From positions 1-64,000 of the forward strand of contig CAYNAU010000002.1 in NCBI GenBank assembly GCA_964395715.1: DNA of 64,000 bases, written 5' to 3'. This stretch comes from Porticoccus sp964395715 (GTDB lineage: Bacteria; Pseudomonadota; Gammaproteobacteria; Pseudomonadales; Porticoccaceae). The translations under genes and the position numbers were made by a program. Positions 8,695-18,791 of this stretch are shown piece by piece; position 1 is the first letter of the stretch; every line of letters starts with the position of its first letter. Below the pieces are notes generated by a model. It was not told where the DNA came from and did not search any database. It worked only from the letters and a program-made list of their open reading frames with translations.

Positions 8695-8855
8695 CCAAAA
8701 GGTTTTGTATGGTGGGGCGATACAACTCCTGGTAGTTTTTTGCGTCGGGTGTGTTACTATTTTCCGTGAGTTCGCAAGTCAGCTGAAGTCGTGCTGGTTA
8801 AAGCAAGTCCGCATGTCATTCTTTTGTAAAGGACTACTAAAGGAGGTAGATGATC

Positions 8856-9239
8856 ATGTATTCGGGCGAAAATTATCTTTGGGGAATTGTCGGTTACTAT
8901 CTGGGTTGTATCCTGCTTCTGATGTTCCTGGTGCGTTTCAAGGACCTGTTGCCAGGCAGGCATTTTCGCAATCACCTCATTCTTTTCATTGCCGCCGTCA
9001 TTCTCGTACCTATCAAGGCCTATCCTGATATGAATTACCTGGCACCCGCCTGGTTTGTCAGTCTTTTTGAAGGACTCACCGGGCCGGATGACATGGGTTT
9101 CCTGCGCGGTGCACAACCGATCATTACCTGTTATCTGGTGGCGTCTGCTTGTTACATCCTGGCTATGCTGCTTGGTGTCTTCAAGCGCCGTGATACTGAG
9201 CGGGAAGAAGGCATGCTTGAAAGCAGTGGTGAGGGCTAG
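8856..9239 (+). CDS. small integral membrane protein of unknown function
   Basis: A 127-residue protein that I do not recognise. Three hydrophobic segments are visible: residues 7-26 (WGIVGYYLGCILLLMFLV), about 40-55 (LILFIAAVILVPIKAYP) and about 93-112 (TCYLVASACYILAMLLGVF). The loop AYPDMNYLAPAWFVSLFEGLTG between the last two may lie on the periplasmic side. The start at 8856 is preferred over the ATG at 8850 because AGGAGG at 8841-8846 is nine bases away. It stands alone, 161 bases after ycgN, and converges with the peptide transporter gene. Confidence 0.75.
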   Translation: MYSGENYLWGIVGYYLGCILLLMFLVRFKDLLPGRHFRNHLILFIAAVILVPIKAYPDMNYLAPAWFVSLFEGLTGPDDMGFLRGAQPIITCYLVASACYILAMLLGVFKRRDTEREEGMLESSGEG

Positions 9240-9247
9240 CAGGCAAG

Positions 9248-10777
9248 TTACGATATTCCGTGCATATGCCGCTTCAGCAGCGGGCTGATCAGCAGTAGAA
9301 GCAAGCCGGCGCTACAGCCAACCAACAGCAGGTCATTGAAGAGCCCGGTGTAGGCCGATAATGCCTCTGCTGTATTCAGCGTTTCCCCGGGCATCGTGTC
9401 CATATGCGCCAGTTTCGCAATCTGCACGGCGAGGAATTCCGAATAGGCAGTGGCCAGGAACCAGGTGCCCATCATCAGCCCCACTACCTTCGGAACCGCC
9501 AGCTTACTCACAGCGGAAAGACCAACCGGTGACAGACACAACTCACCGGTGGTGTGGAGTAGGTAGGCCAGTACCAACCACAGCGCTGCCACTTTCCCGG
9601 TCTCGTCGGGAAAGCTGGCGCCAAGTACCAGTGCCCCAAAGCCAAGTCCTGCCTGGGCAATGCCAAGCGCAAACTTGACCGGTGTCGAAGGTTCCAGTTG
9701 ACGTTTCCCCAGCATCGCCCAGAGAAGTGCAAACAGTGGGGCGCACAGCATGATAAAGAGGGGGTTTAATGCCCCAAACTGCGAGGCGTTGAATGTGACC
9801 CCTAGCAGGGTGCGGTCTACCACGCGGTCGGCATAGAGTGTCATCGAGGCTGCGGTTTGCTCGAATAGTGCCCAGAATACCACCGAGGCAAATGTCAGGA
9901 CCATCAGGACGCACATACGACCCCGCTCCACGCTGTCGCAGCGGGTAAAAATAAACCAGATCAGCCCGAGCACCACGGCAATGGCCAGTCCGTTAAGTGA
10001 ATATTGCACCCACTCGGTGGTTTGTATGAGTTGCCACAGGCCAACCAGGGCCAGTAGTGCAGCGAGGTATATGCTCCATTCCCGGTTGATGCCCGGAAAC
10101 ACCGGTTGCTTTAACAACTCGGGGTGGGTCGGCTCAGCCAGGCCCTGCAGATGGTGCTGACCGTAAAGGAAAATGACCAGACCGAGAACCATGCCGATGC
10201 CTGCAGCACCGAAACCATAATGCCACCCAAGGGTTTCGCCCAGGTAACCGCACAGCAGGGTGGCACTGAAGGCGCCGACATTAATGCCCATATAAAAAAT
10301 GGTATAGCCACTGTCGCGACGGGAATCCTGCTCTCCATAGAGACGACCGACGATGGTAGAAATATTGGGCTTGAGAAAACCGACACCGACGATAATGAGC
10401 GAGAGGGAAAAATAGAAAACCTGCAGAGCTGCCTGATCACGGACAATAGTTCCGTTGACAGTAGTTGCCTGAGTCCCCTCAACGGCCATGCCCAGGTGCC
10501 CCAGAGCCAGCAGGCAGCCCCCGAAAATCACCGCTTTTCGCATGCCCAGGTAGCGATCCGCCAGCAATCCTCCGATTACCGGCATGGCGTACACCAGCGC
10601 GGCATAACTGCCGAGTACATCTAGCCCCATCGCGTCGCTGAACAGGTGATACTTGGTGAGGTACAGCAGCAGCAGGTATTTCATGCCGTAGAATGAAAAA
10701 CGCTCCCACATTTCCGTGGCAAAACAGACGTAGAGTCCCTTGGGATGCCCAAGCCATTCTTGGTGTTGTGTTGTCAA
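9248..10777 (-). CDS. POT/PTR2 family proton-dependent peptide transporter
   Basis: A 509-residue inner-membrane symporter that imports di- and tripeptides with protons. The family signature ExxERFSFYG appears near the N-terminus (TEMWERFSFYG), a second PTR2 motif lies around FYMGINVGAFSATLLCGYLG, and a run of about 14 hydrophobic helices covers the protein. Length is typical of bacterial DtpA/DtpB proteins. The start codon is TTG at 10777, with AGGGGAG six bases upstream; no nearby ATG fits. It is transcribed alone, divergent from the MoxR gene. Confidence 0.93.
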   Translation of the reverse strand: MTTQHQEWLGHPKGLYVCFATEMWERFSFYGMKYLLLLYLTKYHLFSDAMGLDVLGSYAALVYAMPVIGGLLADRYLGMRKAVIFGGCLLALGHLGMAVEGTQATTVNGTIVRDQAALQVFYFSLSLIIVGVGFLKPNISTIVGRLYGEQDSRRDSGYTIFYMGINVGAFSATLLCGYLGETLGWHYGFGAAGIGMVLGLVIFLYGQHHLQGLAEPTHPELLKQPVFPGINREWSIYLAALLALVGLWQLIQTTEWVQYSLNGLAIAVVLGLIWFIFTRCDSVERGRMCVLMVLTFASVVFWALFEQTAASMTLYADRVVDRTLLGVTFNASQFGALNPLFIMLCAPLFALLWAMLGKRQLEPSTPVKFALGIAQAGLGFGALVLGASFPDETGKVAALWLVLAYLLHTTGELCLSPVGLSAVSKLAVPKVVGLMMGTWFLATAYSEFLAVQIAKLAHMDTMPGETLNTAEALSAYTGLFNDLLLVGCSAGLLLLLISPLLKRHMHGIS

Positions 10778-10872
10778 AGTGACTCCCCTGAGCGTGATCG
10801 TGGTTTAGGTCGTTTGCTGTACCCGCTGCTGGCGCTAGAATGACCAAATGCTTTTATCGAATAGGTCCGATT

Positions 10873-11718
10873 ATGAAGTTTTCCGGTACTGATCGCTATG
10901 TCGCCACCGATGACCTGCAAATGGCGGTGAATGCGGCCGTCACCCTGAAACGACCACTACTCATCAAAGGCGAGCCGGGTTCCGGTAAAACCATGCTCGC
11001 GGAGGAAGTGGCTGCAGCTCTGGGATGGCAGCTGATCCCCTGGCATATCAAGTCCACTACCAAGGCTCAACAAGGCCTCTATGAGTACGATGCCGTGTCC
11101 CGATTGCGGGATTCACAGTTGGGTGATGACCGGGTTCATGACATCGCCAATTACATCAAGCCCGGCAAGCTCTGGCAGGCTTTTGCCGCCGACGAGCCAC
11201 TGGTGTTGCTGATTGATGAAATTGACAAGGCGGATATCGAGTTTCCCAACGACCTGTTGCTGGAACTGGATCGCATGGAATTTCACGTCTATGAGACAGG
11301 AGAGACCATCCGCGCACAGCAACGTCCTCTGGTCATTATTACCAGCAACAATGAAAAAGAGCTGCCGGATGCCTTTCTGCGCCGCTGTTTTTTCCACTTT
11401 ATCAAGTTCCCGGAACGGGACACCATGGAGCAGATTGTGGCGGTGCATTTTCCCGATATTCAGAAAACCCTGGTGCAGGAGGCGCTGGATATCTTTTTTG
11501 AAGTGCGCCAGGTGCCCGGATTAAAGAAAAAACCCTCGACCTCCGAGCTGATTGACTGGTTGAAGCTGCTGCTTTCAGACAAGATACCAGAGCATTTGCT
11601 TGCAGAACGAGATCCCACCAAGGTAATTCCGCCGCTCTACGGCGCCCTGCTGAAAAATGAACAGGACGTGCACTTGCTGGAAAAGCTGGCGTTTATGGCG
11701 CGTCGGGAAAACCGGTAA
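10873..11718 (+). CDS. MoxR family AAA+ ATPase
   Basis: A 281-residue AAA+ ATPase of the MoxR group, chaperone-like proteins that usually remodel or insert cofactors into partner proteins together with a VWA-domain protein. Walker A GEPGSGKT is at about 33-40, Walker B LLIDEIDKAD follows, sensor ITSNNEKELPDAFLRRC comes next, and the lid domain ends the protein. I chose the ATG at 10873 (MKFSGTDRYV), since an earlier in-frame ATG at 10840 adds an unconserved stretch. A VWA/CoxE-like gene follows 18 bases later, the usual pairing. Confidence 0.92.
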   Translation: MKFSGTDRYVATDDLQMAVNAAVTLKRPLLIKGEPGSGKTMLAEEVAAALGWQLIPWHIKSTTKAQQGLYEYDAVSRLRDSQLGDDRVHDIANYIKPGKLWQAFAADEPLVLLIDEIDKADIEFPNDLLLELDRMEFHVYETGETIRAQQRPLVIITSNNEKELPDAFLRRCFFHFIKFPERDTMEQIVAVHFPDIQKTLVQEALDIFFEVRQVPGLKKKPSTSELIDWLKLLLSDKIPEHLLAERDPTKVIPPLYGALLKNEQDVHLLEKLAFMARRENR

Positions 11719-11736
11719 CCTGTCGGCACAGAAGCC

Positions 11737-12915
11737 ATGTTGCTCGATTTCTATCAGGGTTTACGGCAGGCGGGCATCCCCGTCTCCATCAAGGAGTACC
11801 TCGTGTTGCTGGAGGCCCTGCAACAGCGGTTAGCCTTCGCCGACATGGATGATTTTTATCTTCTGGCCAGAACCTGCCTGATCAAGGATGAAAAATATTA
11901 CGACCGCTACGACCGAGCCTTTGCCGCCTATCTTCATCAGTTGTCGGATATCGAGCAGTTGGTTGATGCCCTGATTCCCGCAGAGTGGCTGCGCAAAGAG
12001 TTTGCCCGGCATCTGAGCGATGAGGACAAAGCCAAAATAGAGAGCCTGGGTGGCCTGGAGCAATTGCTCGAAACGTTTAAAAAGCGCTTGGCCGAACAAC
12101 AGAAGCGCCATGCAGGTGGCAGTCGCTGGGTCGGAACCGGGGGTACGTCACCCTTCGGGCACGGTGGCTTTCATCCCGAGGGCATTCGTGTCGGCGGGGA
12201 GAGTGAACAGCAGCAGGGCGTCAAGGTCTGGGAACAACGCGCATTCCGCAATCTGGATGACACGGTTGAACTGGGCACCCGCAATATCAAACTGGCCCTG
12301 AGGCGATTGCGTCAGTTTGCCCGGACCGGTGCTGCTGAGGAACTGGATCTGGAGGACACCATCGACGCTACTGCCCGAAATGCGGGCCTGTTGGATATCA
12401 AGATGGTGCCGGAGCGTCACAACGCGGTCAAAGTCCTGATGTTCTTTGATGTCGGGGGCTCCATGGATCCTCACGTCAAAGTGTGCGAAGAGCTGTTTTC
12501 TGCCGTCAGAAGTGAGTTCAAGCACCTGGAATATTACTATTTTCACAACTTTCTTTATGACTATGTCTGGCGTGACAATCACCGCCGCAAAAGCGATAAA
12601 ACACCCACCCTGGAGTTACTGCATACCTACAGCCGCGATTACAAGGTGATTTTTGTCGGTGATGCCACCATGTCGCCCTACGAGGTGAGTGCCCCCGGAG
12701 GCAGCGCCGAGTACTACAACCAGGAAGCCGGTGCAGTCTGGATGCAGCGCATCATGGATAATTACGACCGATTTATCTGGTTAAACCCGGTGCGTACCGA
12801 TTATTGGCAGTACACACCCTCTATCAAACTGATTCAGCAATTGATGGGTTCTGAGCGCATGTTCCCCATGACCCTTGCCGGGTTGGAGAAGGGCATGACA
12901 GCGCTGACCCGGTGA
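11737..12915 (+). CDS. VWA domain-containing CoxE-like protein
   Basis: A 392-residue partner of the preceding MoxR ATPase. The N-terminal third is helical; a Gly-rich segment lies at about 126-150 (GTGGTSPFGHGGFHPEG). The C-terminal von Willebrand A domain has the MIDAS-type motif FFDVGGSMDPHVK, where the first Ser of canonical DxSxS is Gly, as in many CoxE-like proteins. In other bacteria such pairs help assemble metalloenzymes, but no target enzyme is adjacent here. The function in this organism is therefore open. Confidence 0.88.
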   Translation: MLLDFYQGLRQAGIPVSIKEYLVLLEALQQRLAFADMDDFYLLARTCLIKDEKYYDRYDRAFAAYLHQLSDIEQLVDALIPAEWLRKEFARHLSDEDKAKIESLGGLEQLLETFKKRLAEQQKRHAGGSRWVGTGGTSPFGHGGFHPEGIRVGGESEQQQGVKVWEQRAFRNLDDTVELGTRNIKLALRRLRQFARTGAAEELDLEDTIDATARNAGLLDIKMVPERHNAVKVLMFFDVGGSMDPHVKVCEELFSAVRSEFKHLEYYYFHNFLYDYVWRDNHRRKSDKTPTLELLHTYSRDYKVIFVGDATMSPYEVSAPGGSAEYYNQEAGAVWMQRIMDNYDRFIWLNPVRTDYWQYTPSIKLIQQLMGSERMFPMTLAGLEKGMTALTR

Positions 12916-13045
12916 AAGATTTTTAACAGGAGAGCGAGCAGCTGTTCTGTACCTGTGCGGGGCATTTCGATAGCATTGACAAAAAGCAGGTGGACACACT
13001 GGTCGCCATAATAATCATAATTAACGACGGAGCAGGGGCGCGGAA

Positions 13046-14725
13046 ATGTCAGAAAACAACACCATGGAAGTCATGGAAGCGGTTCGCAACTCCTGGGACC
13101 ACTATGGTATTCCCCACGACTTGCCACCCAGTGATATACACAGTCTGTTGGACCTCTTCGCCGAAGCCGTCAGAAATTATGCCAACCAACCTGCAGTCAC
13201 CTGCTTGGGGGGAACGCTGACCTATGCCGAGCTGGACGGTCAGTCCAGTGCTTTTGCCAGTTACCTGCAACAGCATACCGGGTTAGAGCGTGGTGACCGC
13301 ATTGCCATCCAGATGCCGAGCCTGATCCAGTACCTTGTCGTTGCCTATGGTGCTTTCAAGGCGGGAATGGTCATCGTCAACGTCAACCCGATGTACACAG
13401 CCACCGAACTGGAGTATCAGTTCAACCACGCGGACGTAAAGGCTGTGGTGGTTTTTGACAAGTTTTTGGACCATACACTGGCCGTGAAAGATATAACGCC
13501 CCTGCAAACGGTTATCTCCACGGCGCCATTTGACCTGCACCCGCCTCTGAAACGAATGGTGATGTCAGCGCTGATGAAACTGCTGGGCAAAGCTGCTTCG
13601 GCTGCCGGTTCAATCTCTCTTCTGGAAGCACTTAAGAAGGGGAGTGAGCAACCCCATCAGGCACTAGCGTTGAGCGGCGATGAGCTGGCGATTCTTCAGT
13701 ATACCGGTGGCACCACAGGAGTCTCCAAGCCAGCCATGCTCAGTCACGGCAATATGGTCAGTGTGACACGGCAATCTGCCATGGTACTGGAGAGTTGTGG
13801 TGTTGACCGCGGTGCAGAGCGCTTTGTATCGCCACTACCTCTCTACCACATCTATGCGTTTGCCGTGGTCATCACGGTGGGTGTTCACTTGGGTGTACAC
13901 AGTCAGTTAATTCCGGACCCACGCAATATCAAGGCGTTTGTGAAATTGCTGCGCCAGTGGCCGGCATCGGTCTTTATCGGGCTCAACACGCTTTTTGTGG
14001 CGTTGATGAAAGACCCGGATTTTGGTCGTATCGATTTCTCTACCCTGAAATTCACCATATCCGGTGGGTCGGCGCTGGCTACCGGCACTAGCAACGATTG
14101 GTTTGACAAGACCGGTTGCAGAATCAGTGAAGCCTACGGTTTAACGGAGGCGTCGCCGGTGGTATCGCTGACCCCTTCTCCGGGTGGCAAGCAGGGGGCG
14201 GTGGGCATTGCTCTGCCCGGCACGGAAATAAAGATTGCCGATGACGAGGGCAATCCACAGGCCGTAAATGATCACGGTGAGTTGTGGGTGAGGGGCCCTC
14301 AGGTAATGCAGGGTTACCTGCATTTTCCGGAAGAAACCGCCAAGACAGTGACGGCAGACGGTTGGCTGAAAACCGGGGATATCGCCTCGGTGGATGAGGA
14401 TGGCTTTCTGCGCATTCATGATCGAATGAAAGATATGATCATCGTCTCCGGCTTTAACGTCTATCCCAATGAAATTGAGGGGGTGGTCTCCCGTCACCCC
14501 GATGTGACTTACTGTGCGGCAGTGGGTGTGCCTGACGAACACTCCGGAGAGGCGGTCAAACTTTATGTGGTGAGTGCCAATCCGGGGCTGACCGAGAAAG
14601 ATATCCGCGATTTCTGTGCCGAGCAGCTGGCCCGTTACAAACTGCCAAAGCACATCGAATTTCGTGATGAATTGCCGCTGTCCAATGTGGGGAAGGTATT
14701 GCGGCGGGAACTGCGCGATAATTGA
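13046..14725 (+). CDS. fadD: long-chain fatty acid-CoA ligase (AMP-binding enzyme)
   Basis: A 559-residue adenylate-forming enzyme that activates fatty acids to acyl-CoA, feeding beta-oxidation or lipid synthesis. The AMP-binding P-loop YTGGTTGVSKPAML is at about 216-229, AYGLTEASP is present, WLKTGD precedes the hinge, and GFNVYPNEIEGVV and the C-terminal catalytic Lys in NVGKVLRRELR follow. The chain length and the motif set match FadD-type ligases; exact chain-length preference is not readable. The start follows GGAGCAGGGGCG. It is transcribed alone, between the VWA gene and hrpA. Confidence 0.88.
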   Translation: MSENNTMEVMEAVRNSWDHYGIPHDLPPSDIHSLLDLFAEAVRNYANQPAVTCLGGTLTYAELDGQSSAFASYLQQHTGLERGDRIAIQMPSLIQYLVVAYGAFKAGMVIVNVNPMYTATELEYQFNHADVKAVVVFDKFLDHTLAVKDITPLQTVISTAPFDLHPPLKRMVMSALMKLLGKAASAAGSISLLEALKKGSEQPHQALALSGDELAILQYTGGTTGVSKPAMLSHGNMVSVTRQSAMVLESCGVDRGAERFVSPLPLYHIYAFAVVITVGVHLGVHSQLIPDPRNIKAFVKLLRQWPASVFIGLNTLFVALMKDPDFGRIDFSTLKFTISGGSALATGTSNDWFDKTGCRISEAYGLTEASPVVSLTPSPGGKQGAVGIALPGTEIKIADDEGNPQAVNDHGELWVRGPQVMQGYLHFPEETAKTVTADGWLKTGDIASVDEDGFLRIHDRMKDMIIVSGFNVYPNEIEGVVSRHPDVTYCAAVGVPDEHSGEAVKLYVVSANPGLTEKDIRDFCAEQLARYKLPKHIEFRDELPLSNVGKVLRRELRDN

Positions 14726-14786
14726 TGCCCCCATTCACAGGGCCGGGGTAAGCCGGGTCCGACAGGTTTCTGACTAGTTGTCTTGA

Positions 14787-17700
14787 ATGAACAATGAACT
14801 GCAACAATGGCGTGACAGAATTGCTGGCTGTCTCGCCGCGGATCGCTATCGCCTCGAACGCCTGTTGGAAAAAATCAGCCAGCGTGACCGGCAGGGCAAA
14901 CCCTTTGATCGCGACCTGCAGCAGTTTACTGCTCTACTGGAACAGTCCGATGCCAGCCTCAAGGCCCGCAAAGCCAGCGTGCCCGCAATCAGCTATCCCG
15001 AAGAACTGCCTATCGCCGGGCGCCGGGACGATATCCGCGACGCTATTGAAAATCACCAGGTGGTGGTGATCGCCGGCGAGACCGGTTCCGGCAAGACTAC
15101 CCAGTTGCCCAAAATCTGTCTGGAGTTGGGGCGGGGAGTGTCGGGCATGATTGGCCACACCCAGCCGCGGCGTATCGCCGCCCGCACCGTGGCCAACCGT
15201 ATTGCCGAAGAGCTGGGTCAGCCACTGGGGGAAACCATCGGCTACCAGGTGCGCTTCAATGAACAGAGTAGCGATAACACCCTGGTCAAATTGATGACCG
15301 ATGGCATCCTGCTGGCGGAAATTCAGCACGACCGGTACCTGAATCGCTATGACACCCTGATTATCGACGAGGCCCATGAACGCAGTCTCAATATCGATTT
15401 TTTGCTCGGTTATCTGAAGAAAATCCTGCCACAACGTCCGGACCTGAAACTGATCATCACCTCTGCCACCATTGATGTGGCACGTTTTTCACAACACTTT
15501 GGCAATGCGCCTGTGATAGAGGTTTCCGGCCGCACCTATCCGGTGACTGTGGAATATCGCCCGGCAGATGAGGAGCGCGATCTGTCGCAACAGGTGCTCG
15601 ATAGTGTGGAAGAGATTCTCAGCCTGCCACAGCGCGGGGATATCCTTGTGTTCCACAGTGGTGAGCGGGAAATACGCGAAACCGCCAATGTGCTGCGCAA
15701 GGCCCAGTTGCCCAACCTGGAAGTAGTGCCTCTCTATGCCCGCTTGAGCCTGGCGGAACAGAACCGGGTATTTCAGCCACACCGTGGGGTGCGGGTGGTG
15801 CTCGCCACCAATGTGGCCGAAACCTCGCTGACTGTCCCCGGTATCCGCTATGTGATTGATCCAGGCACCGCGCGTGTCAGTCGTTACAGCTACCGCACCA
15901 AGGTGCAGCGTCTGCCGATTGAAGCGGTTTCCCAGGCCAGTGCCAACCAGCGCAAAGGCCGCTGCGGCAGAATCAGCGAGGGTGTCTGTTATCGGCTGTA
16001 TTCCGAGGAGGACTTCAACAGCCGGCCCGAGTTTACCGATCCTGAGATTGTGCGCACCAATCTGGCATCGGTCATCTTGCAAATGTTGCAGATGCGCATT
16101 GGTGATATCCGAGACTTTCCCTTTGTTGATGCCCCGGATCAACGACTGATCAATGACGGCTTCAGCCTGTTGCAGGAGCTGCAGGCAGTTAACCGTCGCG
16201 GTGAGCTGACCCGTATTGGTCGGCACCTTTCAAGGCTGCCAGCAGATCCCCGTCTGGGGCGAATGCTTGTCGCTGCGGCGCAGGAAGGCTCTCTGCGGGA
16301 AGTACTTGTCATTGTCGCTGCGTTGAGTGTGCAGGATCCGAGGGAACGACCTGCCGACAAACAGCAGGCTGCGGATGAAAAGCACCGTCAGTGGCAGGAT
16401 AAGGATTCCGACTTTTTGGCGTATCTAAACCTCTGGAACCACATGGAGGAACAGCGTCAGGCCCAGGGGCGGAATCAGTTTGATAAATACTGCCGGCAGC
16501 AGTTTGTGTCACCGCTGCGTATGCGCGAATGGCGTGATCTGCATCATCAGTTGCACGGCTATTGCCGGGAATTGAAGTTGCCTGAAAATCGTCAGCCGGC
16601 TGATTATGCGGCAGTGCACCGGGCTTTGCTCACCGGGTTATTGGGCCAGATTGGTTTTCGCCATGAAGAAAAAGAATTTATGGGGCCTCGCAACCGAAAA
16701 TTTCACGTTTTTCCAGGTTCAGGGCTATTTAAAAAACCGCCGAAATGGCTGATGGCGGCAGAAATGATCGAGACCTCACGGCTTTACAGTCATGTCAATG
16801 CCCGTATCGAGCCTGAGTGGTTGTCAGAACTAGCGGCGCATCTGGTCAAGAAACACTACAGCGAACCGCACTACAGCGCCCGCAGTGGTCAGGTGATGGC
16901 CTACCAGCGCCAGACATTGTACGGGCTGCCAATTCTCGATCGTCAACCCTGCCAGTACAGCAAAATTGATCCGTCGGCTTGTCACGAGCTGTTTTTACGT
17001 GCGGCCCTGGTTGAAGGTGAGTACCGGGGTAAGGGTGAGTTTTTTCGCCATAACCGTGCGCTTCAGGAAGATCTGGAAGAGATGGAGTCGCGGACTCGCC
17101 GCCGGGATATTCTGGTGGATGATGAGGTGATGTTTGAGTTCTACTGCCAGCGTGTTCCCAGTGAAGTGCTGAACCTGGCGGGCTTTGAGTACTGGCGCAA
17201 GAGCGCTGAAAAAGATGATCCAAAACTGCTGTGGATGGATGAGGCGTTGCTGGCTCAGCGGCAACTGGAGGAGGACACTGGCGCGCAGTTCCCCGATTAT
17301 CTCGAGTGGCAGGGGACGCGTTACCCCTTGAGCTATCACTTCGAGCCGGGCCATGCAGAGGATGGTGTCAGTATCACGATTCCCGTCAGTATTCTTCATC
17401 AGGTGCCCGCTGCCCGCTTCGAGTGGCTGGTACCCGGCATGTTGCGGGATAAATGTATTGCCCTTGTCAAAGGCCTGCCCAAATCCCTACGGCGCCATTT
17501 CGTTCCGGTGCCGGACTATGTCGATAAGGCACTAATCGATATGCACCCAGCAAACGTTCCGCTGACAGAAGCCCTCGGGTATCAATTACAGCGGCACACC
17601 GGGGTGAAAATTACGCCAGAGCAGTGGCAGGCAGTGGTTCTGGAAGATGTGTATTTGCTAAACGTACGTCTGATTGACGAAGAGGGTGAATTGTTGACCA

Positions 17701-18671
17701 CCGGCCGTGATGTGAAACAGCTCAGGGCACAGTACCGGGGAAGAGTTTCCCATACTGTTGAGCAGGCTTCCGATGTTGGCATTGAGCAGTCAGACCTGAC
17801 CGGCTGGGACTTTGACAGCCTTCCGGAAGTTTATGATATCCAGCAGCAGGGTCTGACGATCCGGACTTATCCTGCCCTGGTTGCCCATGGTCAGAAAGTG
17901 GATCTGAAGTTACTGGATAATCCCTCGACTGCACTGAACTGTACTCTCGATGGTTTGGTCAGGTTGTACCAGCTGAGCTATCCCCAGGCAGTCAAATACT
18001 TGCGAAAGGAACTGTTGAAAGGGCAGGACCTCAAGCTCAAGGCGGCACACCTGCCGGGCAGGGAAGTGCTGGTAGCAGACCTGATCGATGCTGCCTATAA
18101 ACGAGTTCTGATCGATGGCAGGGAAGTACCCCGAACCCGGGAGTCCTTCGAACAGCAGCTGGCTGCCGGCAAGGGACAGATTGTCGAAGCGGCCAATGAA
18201 CTCGAGCAGATGCTGATCGGTTGGCTGCCGGTACTTTCTGATATTCACAAGTCAGTCAAAAAGCTGGGTTTGTCTGCTGTTCAGTCGGTGCCGGACGTTA
18301 ACCGCCAATTGGCGATGCTCTTTCAGTCAGGGTTTCTCTGCCACGTACCCTTCGAGTGGCTACAACAGTATCAACGCTACCTGAAGGCGTTGACGGTGAG
18401 GTTGGAAAAGTTGCCCTCGCAACCTGCAAAGGAACGCGAATACGTGTTGATGCTGGATAAGCTGATCAGCAAACTGGAGGGGGTTGATGCTCATTGGCAG
18501 GATTACCCGGTGGATGTACAGGCCGATATCTGGCAATACCGCTTTATGATGGAGGAATACCGGGTTTCACTGTTTGCTCAGCAATTGAGGACGCTTTTTC
18601 CTGTTTCCGACAAACGGATTTTGTCCCATTGGGCCACACTGTCCGCAAATTTAGCGGGTACTCATTCATAA
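14787..18671 (+). CDS. hrpA: ATP-dependent RNA helicase HrpA
   Basis: A 1294-residue DEAH-box helicase. Walker A GETGSGKTTQ is at about 97-106, DEAHERS is the Walker B motif, SAT is motif III, and NVAETSLTVPGI and QRKGRCGR are motifs V and VI. The helicase-associated domain and the long C-terminal DUF3418 region (about residues 700-1290) complete the normal HrpA layout. E. coli HrpA acts on stalled translating ribosomes and mRNA processing. The length is full, with no frameshift. It is 61 bases after fadD, with the start ATG at 14787. Confidence 0.96.
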   Translation: MNNELQQWRDRIAGCLAADRYRLERLLEKISQRDRQGKPFDRDLQQFTALLEQSDASLKARKASVPAISYPEELPIAGRRDDIRDAIENHQVVVIAGETGSGKTTQLPKICLELGRGVSGMIGHTQPRRIAARTVANRIAEELGQPLGETIGYQVRFNEQSSDNTLVKLMTDGILLAEIQHDRYLNRYDTLIIDEAHERSLNIDFLLGYLKKILPQRPDLKLIITSATIDVARFSQHFGNAPVIEVSGRTYPVTVEYRPADEERDLSQQVLDSVEEILSLPQRGDILVFHSGEREIRETANVLRKAQLPNLEVVPLYARLSLAEQNRVFQPHRGVRVVLATNVAETSLTVPGIRYVIDPGTARVSRYSYRTKVQRLPIEAVSQASANQRKGRCGRISEGVCYRLYSEEDFNSRPEFTDPEIVRTNLASVILQMLQMRIGDIRDFPFVDAPDQRLINDGFSLLQELQAVNRRGELTRIGRHLSRLPADPRLGRMLVAAAQEGSLREVLVIVAALSVQDPRERPADKQQAADEKHRQWQDKDSDFLAYLNLWNHMEEQRQAQGRNQFDKYCRQQFVSPLRMREWRDLHHQLHGYCRELKLPENRQPADYAAVHRALLTGLLGQIGFRHEEKEFMGPRNRKFHVFPGSGLFKKPPKWLMAAEMIETSRLYSHVNARIEPEWLSELAAHLVKKHYSEPHYSARSGQVMAYQRQTLYGLPILDRQPCQYSKIDPSACHELFLRAALVEGEYRGKGEFFRHNRALQEDLEEMESRTRRRDILVDDEVMFEFYCQRVPSEVLNLAGFEYWRKSAEKDDPKLLWMDEALLAQRQLEEDTGAQFPDYLEWQGTRYPLSYHFEPGHAEDGVSITIPVSILHQVPAARFEWLVPGMLRDKCIALVKGLPKSLRRHFVPVPDYVDKALIDMHPANVPLTEALGYQLQRHTGVKITPEQWQAVVLEDVYLLNVRLIDEEGELLTTGRDVKQLRAQYRGRVSHTVEQASDVGIEQSDLTGWDFDSLPEVYDIQQQGLTIRTYPALVAHGQKVDLKLLDNPSTALNCTLDGLVRLYQLSYPQAVKYLRKELLKGQDLKLKAAHLPGREVLVADLIDAAYKRVLIDGREVPRTRESFEQQLAAGKGQIVEAANELEQMLIGWLPVLSDIHKSVKKLGLSAVQSVPDVNRQLAMLFQSGFLCHVPFEWLQQYQRYLKALTVRLEKLPSQPAKEREYVLMLDKLISKLEGVDAHWQDYPVDVQADIWQYRFMMEEYRVSLFAQQLRTLFPVSDKRILSHWATLSANLAGTHS

Positions 18672-18791
18672 GCTGAAAGCATAACCGGCCATTTCCTTGA
18701 AACTAATTGTGTAACACTCAGTCTGATTAGCAGTGTGGTCTGGATGATCGCGCACCTCCCCTAACAAGATAACCCTCAATGGAGATACATC

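Noticed and set aside
18711..18740. GTAACA element upstream of hvfA, possibly an ECF-sigma -35
   Set aside because: No matching -10 element at the right distance; too weak to call, though metal-stress ECF control would fit the operon.
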